DNA of 49,149 nucleotides from Sagittula sp. P11 (GTDB lineage Bacteria > Pseudomonadota > Alphaproteobacteria > Rhodobacterales > Rhodobacteraceae): assembly GCF_002814095.1 (NCBI RefSeq), contig NZ_CP021919.1, positions 1 to 49,149 of the forward strand, in the 5' to 3' direction. The notes beneath the pieces were generated by a model, which worked only from the letters and a program-made list of their open reading frames with translations, was not told where the DNA came from and did no database searches. The first letter of the stretch is position 1, and each line of letters opens with the position of its first letter. Positions 30,446 to 40,048 of the stretch are shown piece after piece. Position numbers and translations under genes: made by a program.

Positions 30446-31958
30446 GATCCCCCCTCACGCGATCCAGGGCGTGCGTTTTCCCGATCTCGACATGCACCGA
30501 CTTCACCTGGGTGTATTCCTCGACCCCGTACATGCCCGCCTCCCGGCCCCAGCCGGACTGCTTGAACCCGCCAAGCGGCAGCTCCGGCCCGCCGGCCAGC
30601 GTGGTGTTCACCCAGAAACGACCCGCCTGCACCCGGCGCGTGACCATCAGCGCCTTGTCGATGTTCTTTGTCCAGACGCTCGCCGCAAGCCCGTAGTCGG
30701 TGTCGTTGGCCATGGAGATCGCCTCCTCCACCGTGTCGAAGGGCATGACCGTCAGAACGGGGCCAAAGATCTCCTCGCGCGCGATGGCCATGTCGGCGGT
30801 CACGTCGCCGAAGACGGTCGGCGCGATATACTGGCCGCGCCCGAAATCCAGCGCCGTTCCGCCGCAGATCAGCCGCGCACCCTCCGCCTGCCCCTTCTCG
30901 ATGTAGGACAGGATCGTGGCGTTCTGGGCATCGGTGGTGATCGCGCCGATCTGGGTCGCCTCGTCCAGCGGATCGCCCACCACTGCCCGGGCCAGCTTGT
31001 CCCGCACCTTCTGGGCGAATGCGTCCGCGACAGAACGTTCGACGATCAGCCGCGACCCGGACACGCAGCATTGCCCGGTGTTGAAGGCGATGCCGAAGGC
31101 CACCCCGTCCGCCGCGTCGTCGAGGTCCGCGTCGGCAAAGACGATCTGCGGGTTCTTCCCGCCCAGCTCCAGCCCCAGCTTCTTGAAGTTCGTCCGGCCC
31201 GCCGCCTCGACCACGCGCCGCCCCACGGCAGTCGAGCCGGTGAAGGACAGCATGTCGACCTTCGGATGCTCGATCAGCGCCTGCCCGATGGTGGACCCCG
31301 ATCCGGTGACCACGTTCATGCAGCCGTCGGGCAGCCCCGCCTCCGTCAGGATTTCCGCAAGAATCAGCGTCGTGGCGCTCGTCACCTCCGAAGGCTTCGC
31401 AACGATGGTGCAGCCGGAGGCCAGCACATAGGGCACCCGCTCGCACAGGATGAGGAAGGGGAAGTTCCACGGCGTGATGATGCCCACCACCCCCACCGGC
31501 TCGCGCGTGACAAGGCCCAGCATCCCGTCGCCGAGGTTGTTGAAGCTGTCGCCGTGCAGGCTCCGCGCAAGGCCAGAGGCATAATCGAACATGTCCGCGC
31601 AGCCCGCCACCTCGCCGCGCGCCTGGCTGATCGGCTTGCCGTTCTCCAGCGTCTCGAAATAGGCGATTTCCTCGGCGCGTTCGCGGATCAGCGCCCCGGC
31701 CTTCAGCAGCACGGCGGCCCGCGCCTGCCCGCCATGGCCCGACCACCGCCGGTCGTCGAAGGCGGCGCGCGCCGCATCCACCGCCCTGTCGAGATCCCGG
31801 GTCGTGCATTTCGGAATCCGGGTCACCGGCACGTCATGCCCGGGCGAGCGGCGCTCGAACACCTCGCGGGGTCCGGCGGGCACAAAGGCGCCGTCGACGA
31901 AAAAGCCGAACGCGCGCGGTTCGGACGGCAGCGAAAGCCGTGTGCTGCTGGTATCCAT
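30429..31958 (-). CDS. NAD(P)-dependent aldehyde dehydrogenase
   Basis: 509 aa from the ATG at 31958 with an AGGAGAG ribosome site. Typical ALDH marks: 'ITPWNFPFLILCERVPYVLASGCTIVAKPSEVT', the catalytic Glu in 'LELGGKNPQIVFADADLD', the catalytic Cys in 'FNTGQCCVSGSRL', and 'EEIFGPVLTVMPFD'. It lies between the cupin and the GMC oxidoreductase and probably oxidises the aldehyde made by one of the alcohol dehydrogenases. Resembles betaine- or lactaldehyde-type ALDHs, but substrate cannot be assigned. Confidence 0.92.
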   Translation of the reverse strand: MDTSSTRLSLPSEPRAFGFFVDGAFVPAGPREVFERRSPGHDVPVTRIPKCTTRDLDRAVDAARAAFDDRRWSGHGGQARAAVLLKAGALIRERAEEIAYFETLENGKPISQARGEVAGCADMFDYASGLARSLHGDSFNNLGDGMLGLVTREPVGVVGIITPWNFPFLILCERVPYVLASGCTIVAKPSEVTSATTLILAEILTEAGLPDGCMNVVTGSGSTIGQALIEHPKVDMLSFTGSTAVGRRVVEAAGRTNFKKLGLELGGKNPQIVFADADLDDAADGVAFGIAFNTGQCCVSGSRLIVERSVADAFAQKVRDKLARAVVGDPLDEATQIGAITTDAQNATILSYIEKGQAEGARLICGGTALDFGRGQYIAPTVFGDVTADMAIAREEIFGPVLTVMPFDTVEEAISMANDTDYGLAASVWTKNIDKALMVTRRVQAGRFWVNTTLAGGPELPLGGFKQSGWGREAGMYGVEEYTQVKSVHVEIGKTHALDRVRGDHVGGV

Positions 31959-31989
31959 CTGTCTCTCCTGATGTGGGTTCGGGCGCGGC

Positions 31990-32559
31990 TCAGCTGCGCC
32001 TGTCCAATGCGTGCCGCCAGTCGTTCCACCCGCCATCGACGGAGGACGGCGCGGCGTGCCAATGCGGCATGGCCTCGCCGGTGGCAGGGTCGCGGGCGGG
32101 AATGGGCAGCATCATGATCCGCTTGCAGGCGTGGACGTAATCCTCCTGCGTGAGGAACTGCTCCTGGATGTCGTCCCAGTCGCGCCCGTCGGGATAGCCG
32201 CCGCACATGTGGATGTTCTCGGACTGGGCCGTCATCTCGTGGCTGACGCCCGCCGGCATGACGATCACGTCCCCCGCCTCGATCCGGACCTTTGTCCATC
32301 CGCCCTCGCCCACGGAAAGCGAGAACTCCATCCAGCCCTGCGCACAGCCAAGGCATTCATGCGTCGTCGAATGGAAATGCGCGTATTCGTAGATGCCGGG
32401 GTAATCCCAGTTGTTCGACCAGCCGTTGCTGCGGAACCGTTCCTTCAGCGCCTCTGCCCCGCCGCCCGGCACCGCGCCGCGATGCACCAGAAGCGGAAAG
32501 CGGCTGTTGGGGATCAGCCCCTGCGGCTGCGAGGTGTAGGCTTCGGTGGTGATGGCCAT
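31990..32559 (-). CDS. Cupin-domain protein
   Basis: 189 aa from the ATG at 32559 with an AGGAGGAG ribosome site; an ATG at 32586 would overlap the upstream gene and is less likely. Cupin motif 1 is partly seen in 'YEYAHFHSTTHECLGCAQG' (His and Glu metal ligands), motif 2 in 'IEAGDVIVMPAGVSHEM'. YjlB-like cupins are seen beside sugar and alcohol catabolic genes; they may be isomerases, lyases or accessory proteins. It sits between the Zn alcohol dehydrogenase (19 bases upstream) and the ALDH gene. Confidence 0.82.
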   Translation of the reverse strand: MAITTEAYTSQPQGLIPNSRFPLLVHRGAVPGGGAEALKERFRSNGWSNNWDYPGIYEYAHFHSTTHECLGCAQGWMEFSLSVGEGGWTKVRIEAGDVIVMPAGVSHEMTAQSENIHMCGGYPDGRDWDDIQEQFLTQEDYVHACKRIMMLPIPARDPATGEAMPHWHAAPSSVDGGWNDWRHALDRRS

Positions 32560-32578
32560 GTCCGTGTCTCCTCCTGCA

Positions 32579-33604
32579 TCATTCACTCATCACGATCTGG
32601 GTCTTCAGGTCCCCGGACCGGTCGCCGAGCGTGTCGAACGCCAACTGAATGTCGTCGAGGGCAAAGCTGGCGCGGGTAAACGGCTCCGTCTTCAGCCGCC
32701 CGTGCACCAGCAGCGTCAGCGCGTCGTGCATGTCCTGTCCCATTCCCGCGACCGACCCCTTGACCGAATTCTCCTGCAGGATCGTGTCGAGGATCGGCAG
32801 CGCCAGCGTCTCGTCCGGGCCCGTCAGCCCGAAGGCGGCAAGGTGCCCGCCCCGGCGCACCAGCCGCAGGGCAGCGGCGTAAAGCGCGGGGTTGCCCACG
32901 CTCTCGATCACCAGGTCGGCGCCACGCCCGTCGGTCGCCTCCATCACCGCCTGCCTCAACTGCCCCGGATCGGACACACCGATGTCCGCGCCGCAGTCCA
33001 GCGCCATGCGCACACGATCCGGGGAGAGGTCAGTGACGATGATCGGGGCAACCCCGATGGTCCGCAGAAGCTGGACATGCAGGTTGCCGATCGGCCCCGC
33101 GCCGATCACCAGCGCCGACTGCCCGAAGGTCACCTGCGCCTTGCGCGCCGCGCGCACCACGCATGACAGCGGCTCGGTCAGGGCCAGCACCTCGAAGGGC
33201 ACATGCTCCGGCGCGGGCATCACCAGCCGCGCGGGCACCGTCATGTAGTCGGCAAAGGCGCCGTCCATGGTGATGCCCATCTGCTGCATCCCGGGGCAGT
33301 TCAGGATCTCGTTGCGGCGGCACCAGTAGCAGCGCCCGCAGCCGATGTTCATGTCGACCACGGCCTTTGTCCCGACCTCCGGCCCGTCGACCCCCGCCCC
33401 CAGCGCCGCGACGGTGCCGGTGAACTCGTGACCCGGCACCATGGGCAGGCTCTCTGCCGCGTAATGTCCGTTGAAGATGTGCAGGTCGGTGCCGCAGATG
33501 CCGACCCGCGCGATCCGGATCAGGATCTCGCCGCGCCCGGGTTTCGGGATCGGCCGCTCCTCGATCTCGAACCGCCCGGGTTCCTTCAGCACTGCCGCAC
33601 GCAT
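32579..33604 (-). CDS. Zinc-dependent alcohol/polyol dehydrogenase (MDR family)
   Basis: 341 aa. Catalytic zinc ligands are in 'GICGTDLHIF' and 'VPGHEFTGTV', structural zinc Cys residues in 'CGRCYWCRRNEILNC', and the Rossmann motif is 'VIGAGPIGNLHVQLL'. It is closest to sorbitol / threonine / L-galactonate type dehydrogenases that oxidise a secondary alcohol of a polyol or sugar acid. The start shares bases with the permease stop (ATGATG); an ATG three bases upstream (33607) is equally possible. Its link to the ABC permease by overlap suggests it acts early on the imported compound. Confidence 0.88.
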   Translation of the reverse strand: MRAAVLKEPGRFEIEERPIPKPGRGEILIRIARVGICGTDLHIFNGHYAAESLPMVPGHEFTGTVAALGAGVDGPEVGTKAVVDMNIGCGRCYWCRRNEILNCPGMQQMGITMDGAFADYMTVPARLVMPAPEHVPFEVLALTEPLSCVVRAARKAQVTFGQSALVIGAGPIGNLHVQLLRTIGVAPIIVTDLSPDRVRMALDCGADIGVSDPGQLRQAVMEATDGRGADLVIESVGNPALYAAALRLVRRGGHLAAFGLTGPDETLALPILDTILQENSVKGSVAGMGQDMHDALTLLVHGRLKTEPFTRASFALDDIQLAFDTLGDRSGDLKTQIVMSE

Positions 33605-34545
33605 CATTTCACGATCCTCATCTTCGACCGGTCGATGGTCATCGCGATGGCAGCGATCAGGATGATGCCGAAGATCATCTGCTGCATGGTCGCATCCACC
33701 TCGAGGTAGACCATGGCCGAGCGTATCACGACAACGATCAATGTCCCGACCAGAGTGTTGATGACCCCGCCGACCCCGCCGGTCAGCGGCGTGCCCCCGA
33801 CCAGCACCGCCACGATGGCGAGGATCAGGAACCCGTTCGCCAGGTTCGCGTCGCCCCCCGACAGCTTGACCGAGAACATCAGCCCGGCAATCGCGGCAAA
33901 CGTCCCCGACAGCGCAAAGGCAAGGATCTTGATCCGGTCGACCTTCAGGCCCGAGGCCACGGCGGCCAGCTCCCCTGCCCCCACCGCCTTCAGCGCGCGG
34001 CCAAAGGTTGTGCGGGTCTGCAGGAACCACGCCACCGCCAGCAGCACGCCCGCGATGATCAGCTCATGCGGGACGCCCGCGGTGTTGCCGAACATCCAGC
34101 CAAAGCTCGCGTCCCGTATCTCCGCATCCATCGACAGCGCGCGTTCGCCCGACAGGTAGCGCGCGCCGGAAAGCGCGATGAACCCCATGGCCAGCGTCGC
34201 AACGAAGGAGGGCACGAACTGCCGCGTGGTGATCCAGCCCGACAGCGCGCCGATGCCGAAGCCCGCCACGATACAGACCACCGCGACCAGCACCCCGAAC
34301 TGGGCCAGGTAGACGGTCGCCACCACGGTCACGAGGTTCGCCACCTGCTGCACCGACAGGTCGATCCCGCCGATGTAGATCGCGAAGGTCATCCCCAGCG
34401 CCATGATGAACAGCGGCACGATATCGGCCACCAGCGCCACCATGCCCGACGGGTTGAAGAAGGCCGGGTTGACCACGCCCACCAGGATCACCAGCACCGC
34501 CAGCGTGAACCACGGGAACCAGGGTTTCAGTTTCTCCAGTGACAT
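33604..34545 (-). CDS. Sugar-type ABC transporter permease (RbsC family)
   Basis: 313 aa with about 8-10 membrane helices. 'PLFIMALGMTFAIYIGGIDLSVQQVANL' and 'GGTPLTGGVGGVINTLVGTLIVVVIRSAMVYL' are conserved BPD_transp_2 segments. It is one of two permeases of the system and lies 10 bases after the ATPase gene. Two different permeases imply a heterodimeric channel. Confidence 0.9.
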   Translation of the reverse strand: MSLEKLKPWFPWFTLAVLVILVGVVNPAFFNPSGMVALVADIVPLFIMALGMTFAIYIGGIDLSVQQVANLVTVVATVYLAQFGVLVAVVCIVAGFGIGALSGWITTRQFVPSFVATLAMGFIALSGARYLSGERALSMDAEIRDASFGWMFGNTAGVPHELIIAGVLLAVAWFLQTRTTFGRALKAVGAGELAAVASGLKVDRIKILAFALSGTFAAIAGLMFSVKLSGGDANLANGFLILAIVAVLVGGTPLTGGVGGVINTLVGTLIVVVIRSAMVYLEVDATMQQMIFGIILIAAIAMTIDRSKMRIVK

Positions 34546-34555
34546 GCCGTCCCCC

Positions 34556-36060
<1,505 letters not shown>

Positions 36061-36071
36061 CGACCCGCCCC

Positions 36072-37082
36072 CTATTTCACGAAGCTGATGGTTTTGCGGT
36101 TGGTCGACAGGATCACGGCAAGGATCACGAGGATGCCCAGCACACCGTCCTGCACGTAGCCGGGCAGCCCGATCACCACCATGCCGTTGCCGATGACAAA
36201 GACGATCAGCACGCCGACCAGCGTGTTCCACACGCCGCCGATCCCGCCCCAAAGCGCGGTGCCCCCGACCACGACCGCGGTGATCGACAGGAACATGAAG
36301 TTGTTGCCGGTGGCGGTCTCGGCGATGCCGATGCGGCCCACCGCCAGCAGCGCGCCCACCGAAAAGAACACGCCCGCCAGCGTGAACCCCATGATCCGCA
36401 CCCGGTTGACGTTCAGGCCGGAGGCAATCGCCAGGTCCTCGCCCCCGCCCACCGCGTAGAAGTTGCGGCCCAGCGTGGTGCGCGTCTGGATGAACCAGGC
36501 GATCAGCAGGAAGACCGCAGCGACATAGACCATCAGAGGAAAGTTCAGGATGCGCTGGGTCAGGAGCGCGCGGAACAGCTCGTCCTCGATGCGGATGCGG
36601 TCGCCGCCGGTCATCACCATGGCAAGCCCCGTCCCCACGAACCCCATGGCGAGCGAGGCCATGAACGACGGGATCTTCAGCTTGACGTGGATCAGCCCGT
36701 TGACGAACCCCAGCGCCGCACCGACCAGCATGGCGATAGGGATGGCAAGCCAGGCCCAGCTAGCCAGCGTGCCCCCCAGCCACAGGAAACAGAAGGCGAA
36801 GGACACCGCGCAGACCGACACCGTCCCCTCCATCGACAGGTCGATGGACCCCATGATGATGATGAAGGTCACGCCGATCGCCACCATCAGCGCGGGCGAG
36901 GCGGCGATCAGGATGCGCGCGAAGTTGCGTGTCGACAAGAAGCGCGGCTCCATCACGGCGAAGACCGCGCAGAGCACCAGCAGCACCAGAAGCGGCGCCC
37001 ATTTCGCCAGCGTCTCGCGCCCGATCCCGGCACCGGCCCGGCGCGCGCCTTCTGTCCTGCCCGTGGTTTCAGTGATGGCCAA
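36072..37082 (-). CDS. Sugar-type ABC transporter permease (RbsC family)
   Basis: 336 aa from a TTG codon at 37082, chosen for the GGGGAGG ribosome site 7 bases before it; an ATG at 37136 would place this site inside the gene. 'SPALMVAIGVTFIIIMGSIDLSMEGTVSV' and 'VVVGGTALWGGIGGVWNTLVGVLIVFVIGNGMVVIGL' are typical of the family. It is the first permease of the transporter, 11 bases before the ATPase gene. Confidence 0.88.
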   Translation of the reverse strand: MAITETTGRTEGARRAGAGIGRETLAKWAPLLVLLVLCAVFAVMEPRFLSTRNFARILIAASPALMVAIGVTFIIIMGSIDLSMEGTVSVCAVSFAFCFLWLGGTLASWAWLAIPIAMLVGAALGFVNGLIHVKLKIPSFMASLAMGFVGTGLAMVMTGGDRIRIEDELFRALLTQRILNFPLMVYVAAVFLLIAWFIQTRTTLGRNFYAVGGGEDLAIASGLNVNRVRIMGFTLAGVFFSVGALLAVGRIGIAETATGNNFMFLSITAVVVGGTALWGGIGGVWNTLVGVLIVFVIGNGMVVIGLPGYVQDGVLGILVILAVILSTNRKTISFVK

Positions 37083-37178
37083 GATGTGTCCTCCCCAAAG
37101 CGGCCGGCGCGGTCCTCTGACCGTCATCCGGCGCATGGGCCAGCCGGGAACGCGCCCGGCTGGCCCGGTCCTCCCGGA

Positions 37179-38291
37179 TCAGTTGTAGGCGATGGGTCCG
37201 TTCGACGGGCCCCAGAAGTCGTTCCAGTCGTAGCTCGGCACGCTGTCGAGGTAGTTCGCCTTGAACTCCAGCGCGTCCTCCGGCTGCACCATGATGGTCG
37301 GGCCGTAGAATTCGCGGTGCTCGTTGGGTTCCTCGGACGGTTTGAAGGTGCCGATGGCCGCGTGATAGGCCAGCGCCGCGGTGATGCCGCCGCCCCAGTG
37401 CGGGTTGGTGAACACGGTGGCCAGGATCTTGCGGTCCGCGACCAGCTGCACCGCCTGCGGGTTGCCGTCATAGGACACGATGGGCATGTCCTCGATCCCC
37501 TCGGCCCGCAGCGCCTCGAGCACGCCATAGGCGATGGTGTCGTTTGCGCAATGCACGCCGGTGATCTCGTCGCCATAGCGCGTCAGGAAGGCGGACATCA
37601 CCTGGTTGGCCTTCTGGGTGTCCCAGTCCGCCGGTTCCGCCGCCAGCAGTTCCACATCCGGGTAATCCTCCAGCGCGTTCTTCAGGCCCTGAAGCCGCTC
37701 GATGGCCGGGTTGTTCGACGCGATCCCGCCCAGGTGCACGACGCCACCCTTGCCGCCCATCGCCTCAAGCAGGATGCGCGCGGTCTCTTCCGCCGGGCCC
37801 TCGTCCGACCAGCTCATGTGGCTGACGTAGTTGTCGCCGAAATCCCACGGGTGCAGGTCGTCGGTCTTGTTCCACAGGGTCGAGACATAGGCGTTCGCCT
37901 CCGCCACCGCCTCCACCACCGGACGCGCGTTCGGCGCGTCGTTGGTGTCGATGGCAAGCGCGAGGTTGCCGCCCGTCTTCGCCAGAATCGCCTTCACGTC
38001 GGCCAGCGACTTCTCCGACGACCCTTCGTTGATGAGGTGCGTGAGCGCGTCCTTCGACATGCCGAGGCTTTGCACGAAGGCCTCGCCGCCCGACACGATC
38101 TCGTTCCAGTAGGGGTTGGTGCGGTTGCGGTAGGACCACGCGATGGTCGGGTCGGTCAGCGCAGCCCGCGCCATGTTCGGACCCAGCGCGCCAAGTGCCG
38201 CCGCCCCGCCCAGCCCGTAGGCCGACGCGAACAGGAAGTTCCGGCGGTTGATTTTCTCTTTCTCGATGAAGCCCTTGATGAAATTCGACAT
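37179..38291 (-). CDS. Sugar-type ABC transporter substrate-binding protein, Tat-type signal
   Basis: 370 aa. The N-terminus 'EKINRRNFLFASAYGLGGAAALG' has a twin-arginine (RRxFLF) export signal, so the protein is probably folded before export. The mature part is a ribose-binding-type periplasmic binding fold: 'IAWSYRNRTNPYWNEIVSGGEAF', 'LALAIDTNDAPN', 'GVHCANDTIAYGVLEAL' and 'PIVSYDGNPQAVQLV'. 'WSDEGPAEETARILLEAMGGKG' is the inter-lobe helix. It is the first gene of the leftward transporter-dehydrogenase unit, downstream of operator D. Ligand unknown: a sugar, polyol, cyclitol or sugar acid. Confidence 0.9.
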   Translation of the reverse strand: MSNFIKGFIEKEKINRRNFLFASAYGLGGAAALGALGPNMARAALTDPTIAWSYRNRTNPYWNEIVSGGEAFVQSLGMSKDALTHLINEGSSEKSLADVKAILAKTGGNLALAIDTNDAPNARPVVEAVAEANAYVSTLWNKTDDLHPWDFGDNYVSHMSWSDEGPAEETARILLEAMGGKGGVVHLGGIASNNPAIERLQGLKNALEDYPDVELLAAEPADWDTQKANQVMSAFLTRYGDEITGVHCANDTIAYGVLEALRAEGIEDMPIVSYDGNPQAVQLVADRKILATVFTNPHWGGGITAALAYHAAIGTFKPSEEPNEHREFYGPTIMVQPEDALEFKANYLDSVPSYDWNDFWGPSNGPIAYN

Positions 38292-38393
38292 GGTTTTCCT
38301 CCCTCAACGGCGCTGTGCCGTCCTCCTGAAACACGCGTGATGTCCCGGCCCCTCCGGGGTGCCGCACCGCCCTTCATCGCGGACGGTCGCCAG

Positions 38394-38436
38394 ATAACGC
38401 ACTAACTGGTTACTTCCTTGTTCATCGAATCGTCAA
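38394..38436 (-). promoter_or_regulatory. Promoter and degenerate operator D of the sugar transporter unit
   Basis: On the minus strand CTTGACG (-35 hexamer 38436-38431), a 17-base spacer and GTAACC (38413-38408) lie in the TetR-transporter divergent region. The right half-site GTTAC with TAACTGGTTACTT context (38404-38415) matches operator C, but the left half-site is poor; an ATAAC lies 4 bases further out (38394-38398). It is the weakest of the five operator copies. Confidence 0.5.
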
Positions 38437-38519
38437 GCCCCATGAAAGCTTTGGGGCGAAAACGGCCCATGGCAGCGAGCGGAAGCTTTTGACCGCGCCC
38501 CGCGAAGTGAGGTAGGGGC

Positions 38520-39191
38520 ATGGGAACCACGCCGGGGCGAAGGGAAGAGATGGCAGACGACACAACCAGGAAGACCCGCGATGCCGACGCGACGCGCGCG
38601 CGCATCCTTGCCGCCGCGAAGAAGGAATTCGCCAAGAGCGGTCTGGGCGGCGCCCGTGTCGACGAGATCGCCGACCGCGCCAAGGCCAACAAGCGGATGA
38701 TCTACCACTACTTCGGCAACAAGGAGGACCTGTTCCGCATCGTGCTGGAGGAGGCCTACACCGACATCCGGACCGCCGAGCAGTCGCTGGAACTGGAACA
38801 CCTGCCCGCCCGCGACGCGCTGGAAAAGCTGATCCGCTTCACCTGGGATTACTACCTGAAGAACCCGGAATTCATCACGCTGGTGAACAGCGAGAACCTG
38901 CACAAGGCCCGCCACCTGAAGAAGTCCGAAAAGATTGACGTCCTGTTCCAGCGCTTCGTCGGCATGGTCGGCGGCCTTCTGGAACGCGGCGTCGAGGAAG
39001 GCGTCTTCCGCCCCGGCATCGACCCCGTGCAGCTCAACATCACCATCGCCGCCATCGGCTACTACTACCTGACCAACCGCTTCACCGGCTCCATCGTCTT
39101 CCGGCGCGACCTGATGTCCGCCGAGGCCCTCGAAGAGCGTCTGGCCTTCAACATCGAAACGATCATGCGGCTGGTCTGCATCGAGCCCTGA
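38520..39191 (+). CDS. TetR-family transcriptional regulator
   Basis: 223 aa. Helix-turn-helix at about residues 25-70: 'RARILAAAKKEFAKSG', 'GGARVDEIADRAKANKRMIYHYFGNKEDLFRIVLEE'. The C-terminal ligand domain has 'LEKLIRFTWDYYLKNPEFITLVNSENLHKA' and 'FVGMVGGLLERGVEEGVF'. The start at 38520 has GAGGT at 6 bases; an internal ATG at 38550 with a weaker site would remove 10 residues. It is divergent from the transporter unit and is the only TetR in the window, so it is the best candidate to bind the GTAAC-N6-GTTAC palindromes at five promoters. An acyl-CoA or pathway acid is a likely inducer. Confidence 0.9.
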   Translation: MGTTPGRREEMADDTTRKTRDADATRARILAAAKKEFAKSGLGGARVDEIADRAKANKRMIYHYFGNKEDLFRIVLEEAYTDIRTAEQSLELEHLPARDALEKLIRFTWDYYLKNPEFITLVNSENLHKARHLKKSEKIDVLFQRFVGMVGGLLERGVEEGVFRPGIDPVQLNITIAAIGYYYLTNRFTGSIVFRRDLMSAEALEERLAFNIETIMRLVCIEP

Positions 39192-39194
39192 ACG

Positions 39195-39626
39195 TCACCC
39201 CTGCGTCAGCCCAAGCGCCCGGATCGCCGCCTCGGCGCAGGCGATGTCCTCGTGCTCCTGCGCGCCCGACACGCCAAGCCCGCCGATGCAGGCCCCCTCC
39301 TCGAAGACCGCGAGTCCCCCGCCCCAGGCGATGAACCTTTGCCGCGTGGCAAGGCCCAGCGACAGGGTCGGGCTGGCGGCCATGCGTTCGCCGAAGGCCC
39401 GCGTCGATTTCCGCAGCGTGCCGGCGGTATAGGCCTTGTCCACCGCGAAGGCCGCGACGGGCGGCGCGGCACCGTCCGTCCGGCCGAAGGCAACGAGCGT
39501 GCCGAAGGGATCGGTGACCGCCGCCGCAACCTCCCAGCCGTTGTCCCGCGCGTGGGTCATCGCCGCCTCCACAAGGGCAAGCGCCGCTGCATAGGTGATC
39601 TGGGGTCGGGTCTGGCTGATCTGCAT
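39195..39626 (-). CDS. HbpS/GlcG-family haem-binding-like protein
   Basis: 143 aa. 'AALALVEAAMTHARDNGWEVAAAVTDPFGTLVAFGRTDGA' and 'AFAVDKAYTAGTLRKST' are the core of the GlcG/HbpS family (also the PduO C-terminal domain). 'FIAWGGGLAVFEEGACIGGLGVSGAQEHEDIACAEAAIRAL' is the conserved end. Members bind haem or corrinoid or act as accessory proteins in diol, glycolate and alcohol catabolic clusters; the precise role is unclear. It is convergent with the TetR gene (3-base gap) and has its own copy of the operator upstream. Confidence 0.85.
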   Translation of the reverse strand: MQISQTRPQITYAAALALVEAAMTHARDNGWEVAAAVTDPFGTLVAFGRTDGAAPPVAAFAVDKAYTAGTLRKSTRAFGERMAASPTLSLGLATRQRFIAWGGGLAVFEEGACIGGLGVSGAQEHEDIACAEAAIRALGLTQG

Positions 39627-39679
39627 GGTCGTTGGGTCCTTCGAGAGGGCGGGCGACGCCGGGATGGCCGCCGCACCAT

Positions 39680-39695
39680 GTAACCATTCGGTTAC
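39680..39695 (-). promoter_or_regulatory. Operator E upstream of the HbpS/GlcG gene
   Basis: GTAACC-ATTC-GGTTAC is a perfect 16-bp palindrome with 6-base arms, 54 bases before the ATG at 39626. It is the best-formed copy of the TetR-type operator in this window. No clear -10 hexamer could be fixed next to it. Confidence 0.65.
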
Positions 39696-39696
39696 G

Positions 39697-40048
39697 GCGA
39701 CCGTGTCACCGACAAGGCCCCCCTGTCAACGCCAACCGGCGCCGCCACCAGCCGCCATTCCCGGGCCCGTCACCCCTGCCCCGCCGATTCTCTGCCCGGC
39801 ACAGCCAAGCCTTTGACCGCAAAGCCCTCCCTGCTAAGCTGTGAAAACTCGCTTTTCCGCCATAACTCAATTTTTCCAAATTATTTCATAGCCTTGCAGC
39901 GGGATCTTCACCCAACGCGCGAAACGGCGGACCGGCGCCTTCGCCCCTCGGCGCAAGAAACAGTTGCCAACACCCCTTTCGCTTGCGTAAAGAAACGGAA
40001 AATAAAGCGCTGGCGAAAAACAGCGTTCCTGACGAGGCGGTGAAACAG
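39697..40048 (+). promoter_or_regulatory. Leader and promoter region of repABC
   Basis: About 350 bases without a convincing gene. It contains an AT-rich island at about 39840-39895 (runs of A/T such as TTTTTCC and AAATTATTT), unusual for this GC-rich DNA, followed by a GC-rich leader. The repABC promoter and RepA-binding sites are expected here, but I could not fix a convincing -35/-10 pair. Confidence 0.4.

Noticed and set aside
28841-31958. betA-betB choline-to-betaine pathway
   Set aside because: GMC and aldehyde dehydrogenases resemble BetA and BetB in type, but there is no betI, betC or choline transporter and they sit in a sugar-type transporter operon; the substrate is left open.
30444-32117. 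Long plus-strand open frame of 557 codons
   Set aside because: It mirrors the aldehyde dehydrogenase gene, which has clear catalytic motifs; high-GC shadow frame.
39983-40048. RepA start at TTG 39983
   Set aside because: It has no ribosome site and adds 22 residues without family pattern; the ATG at 40049 has one and gives the usual length. Not fully excluded.
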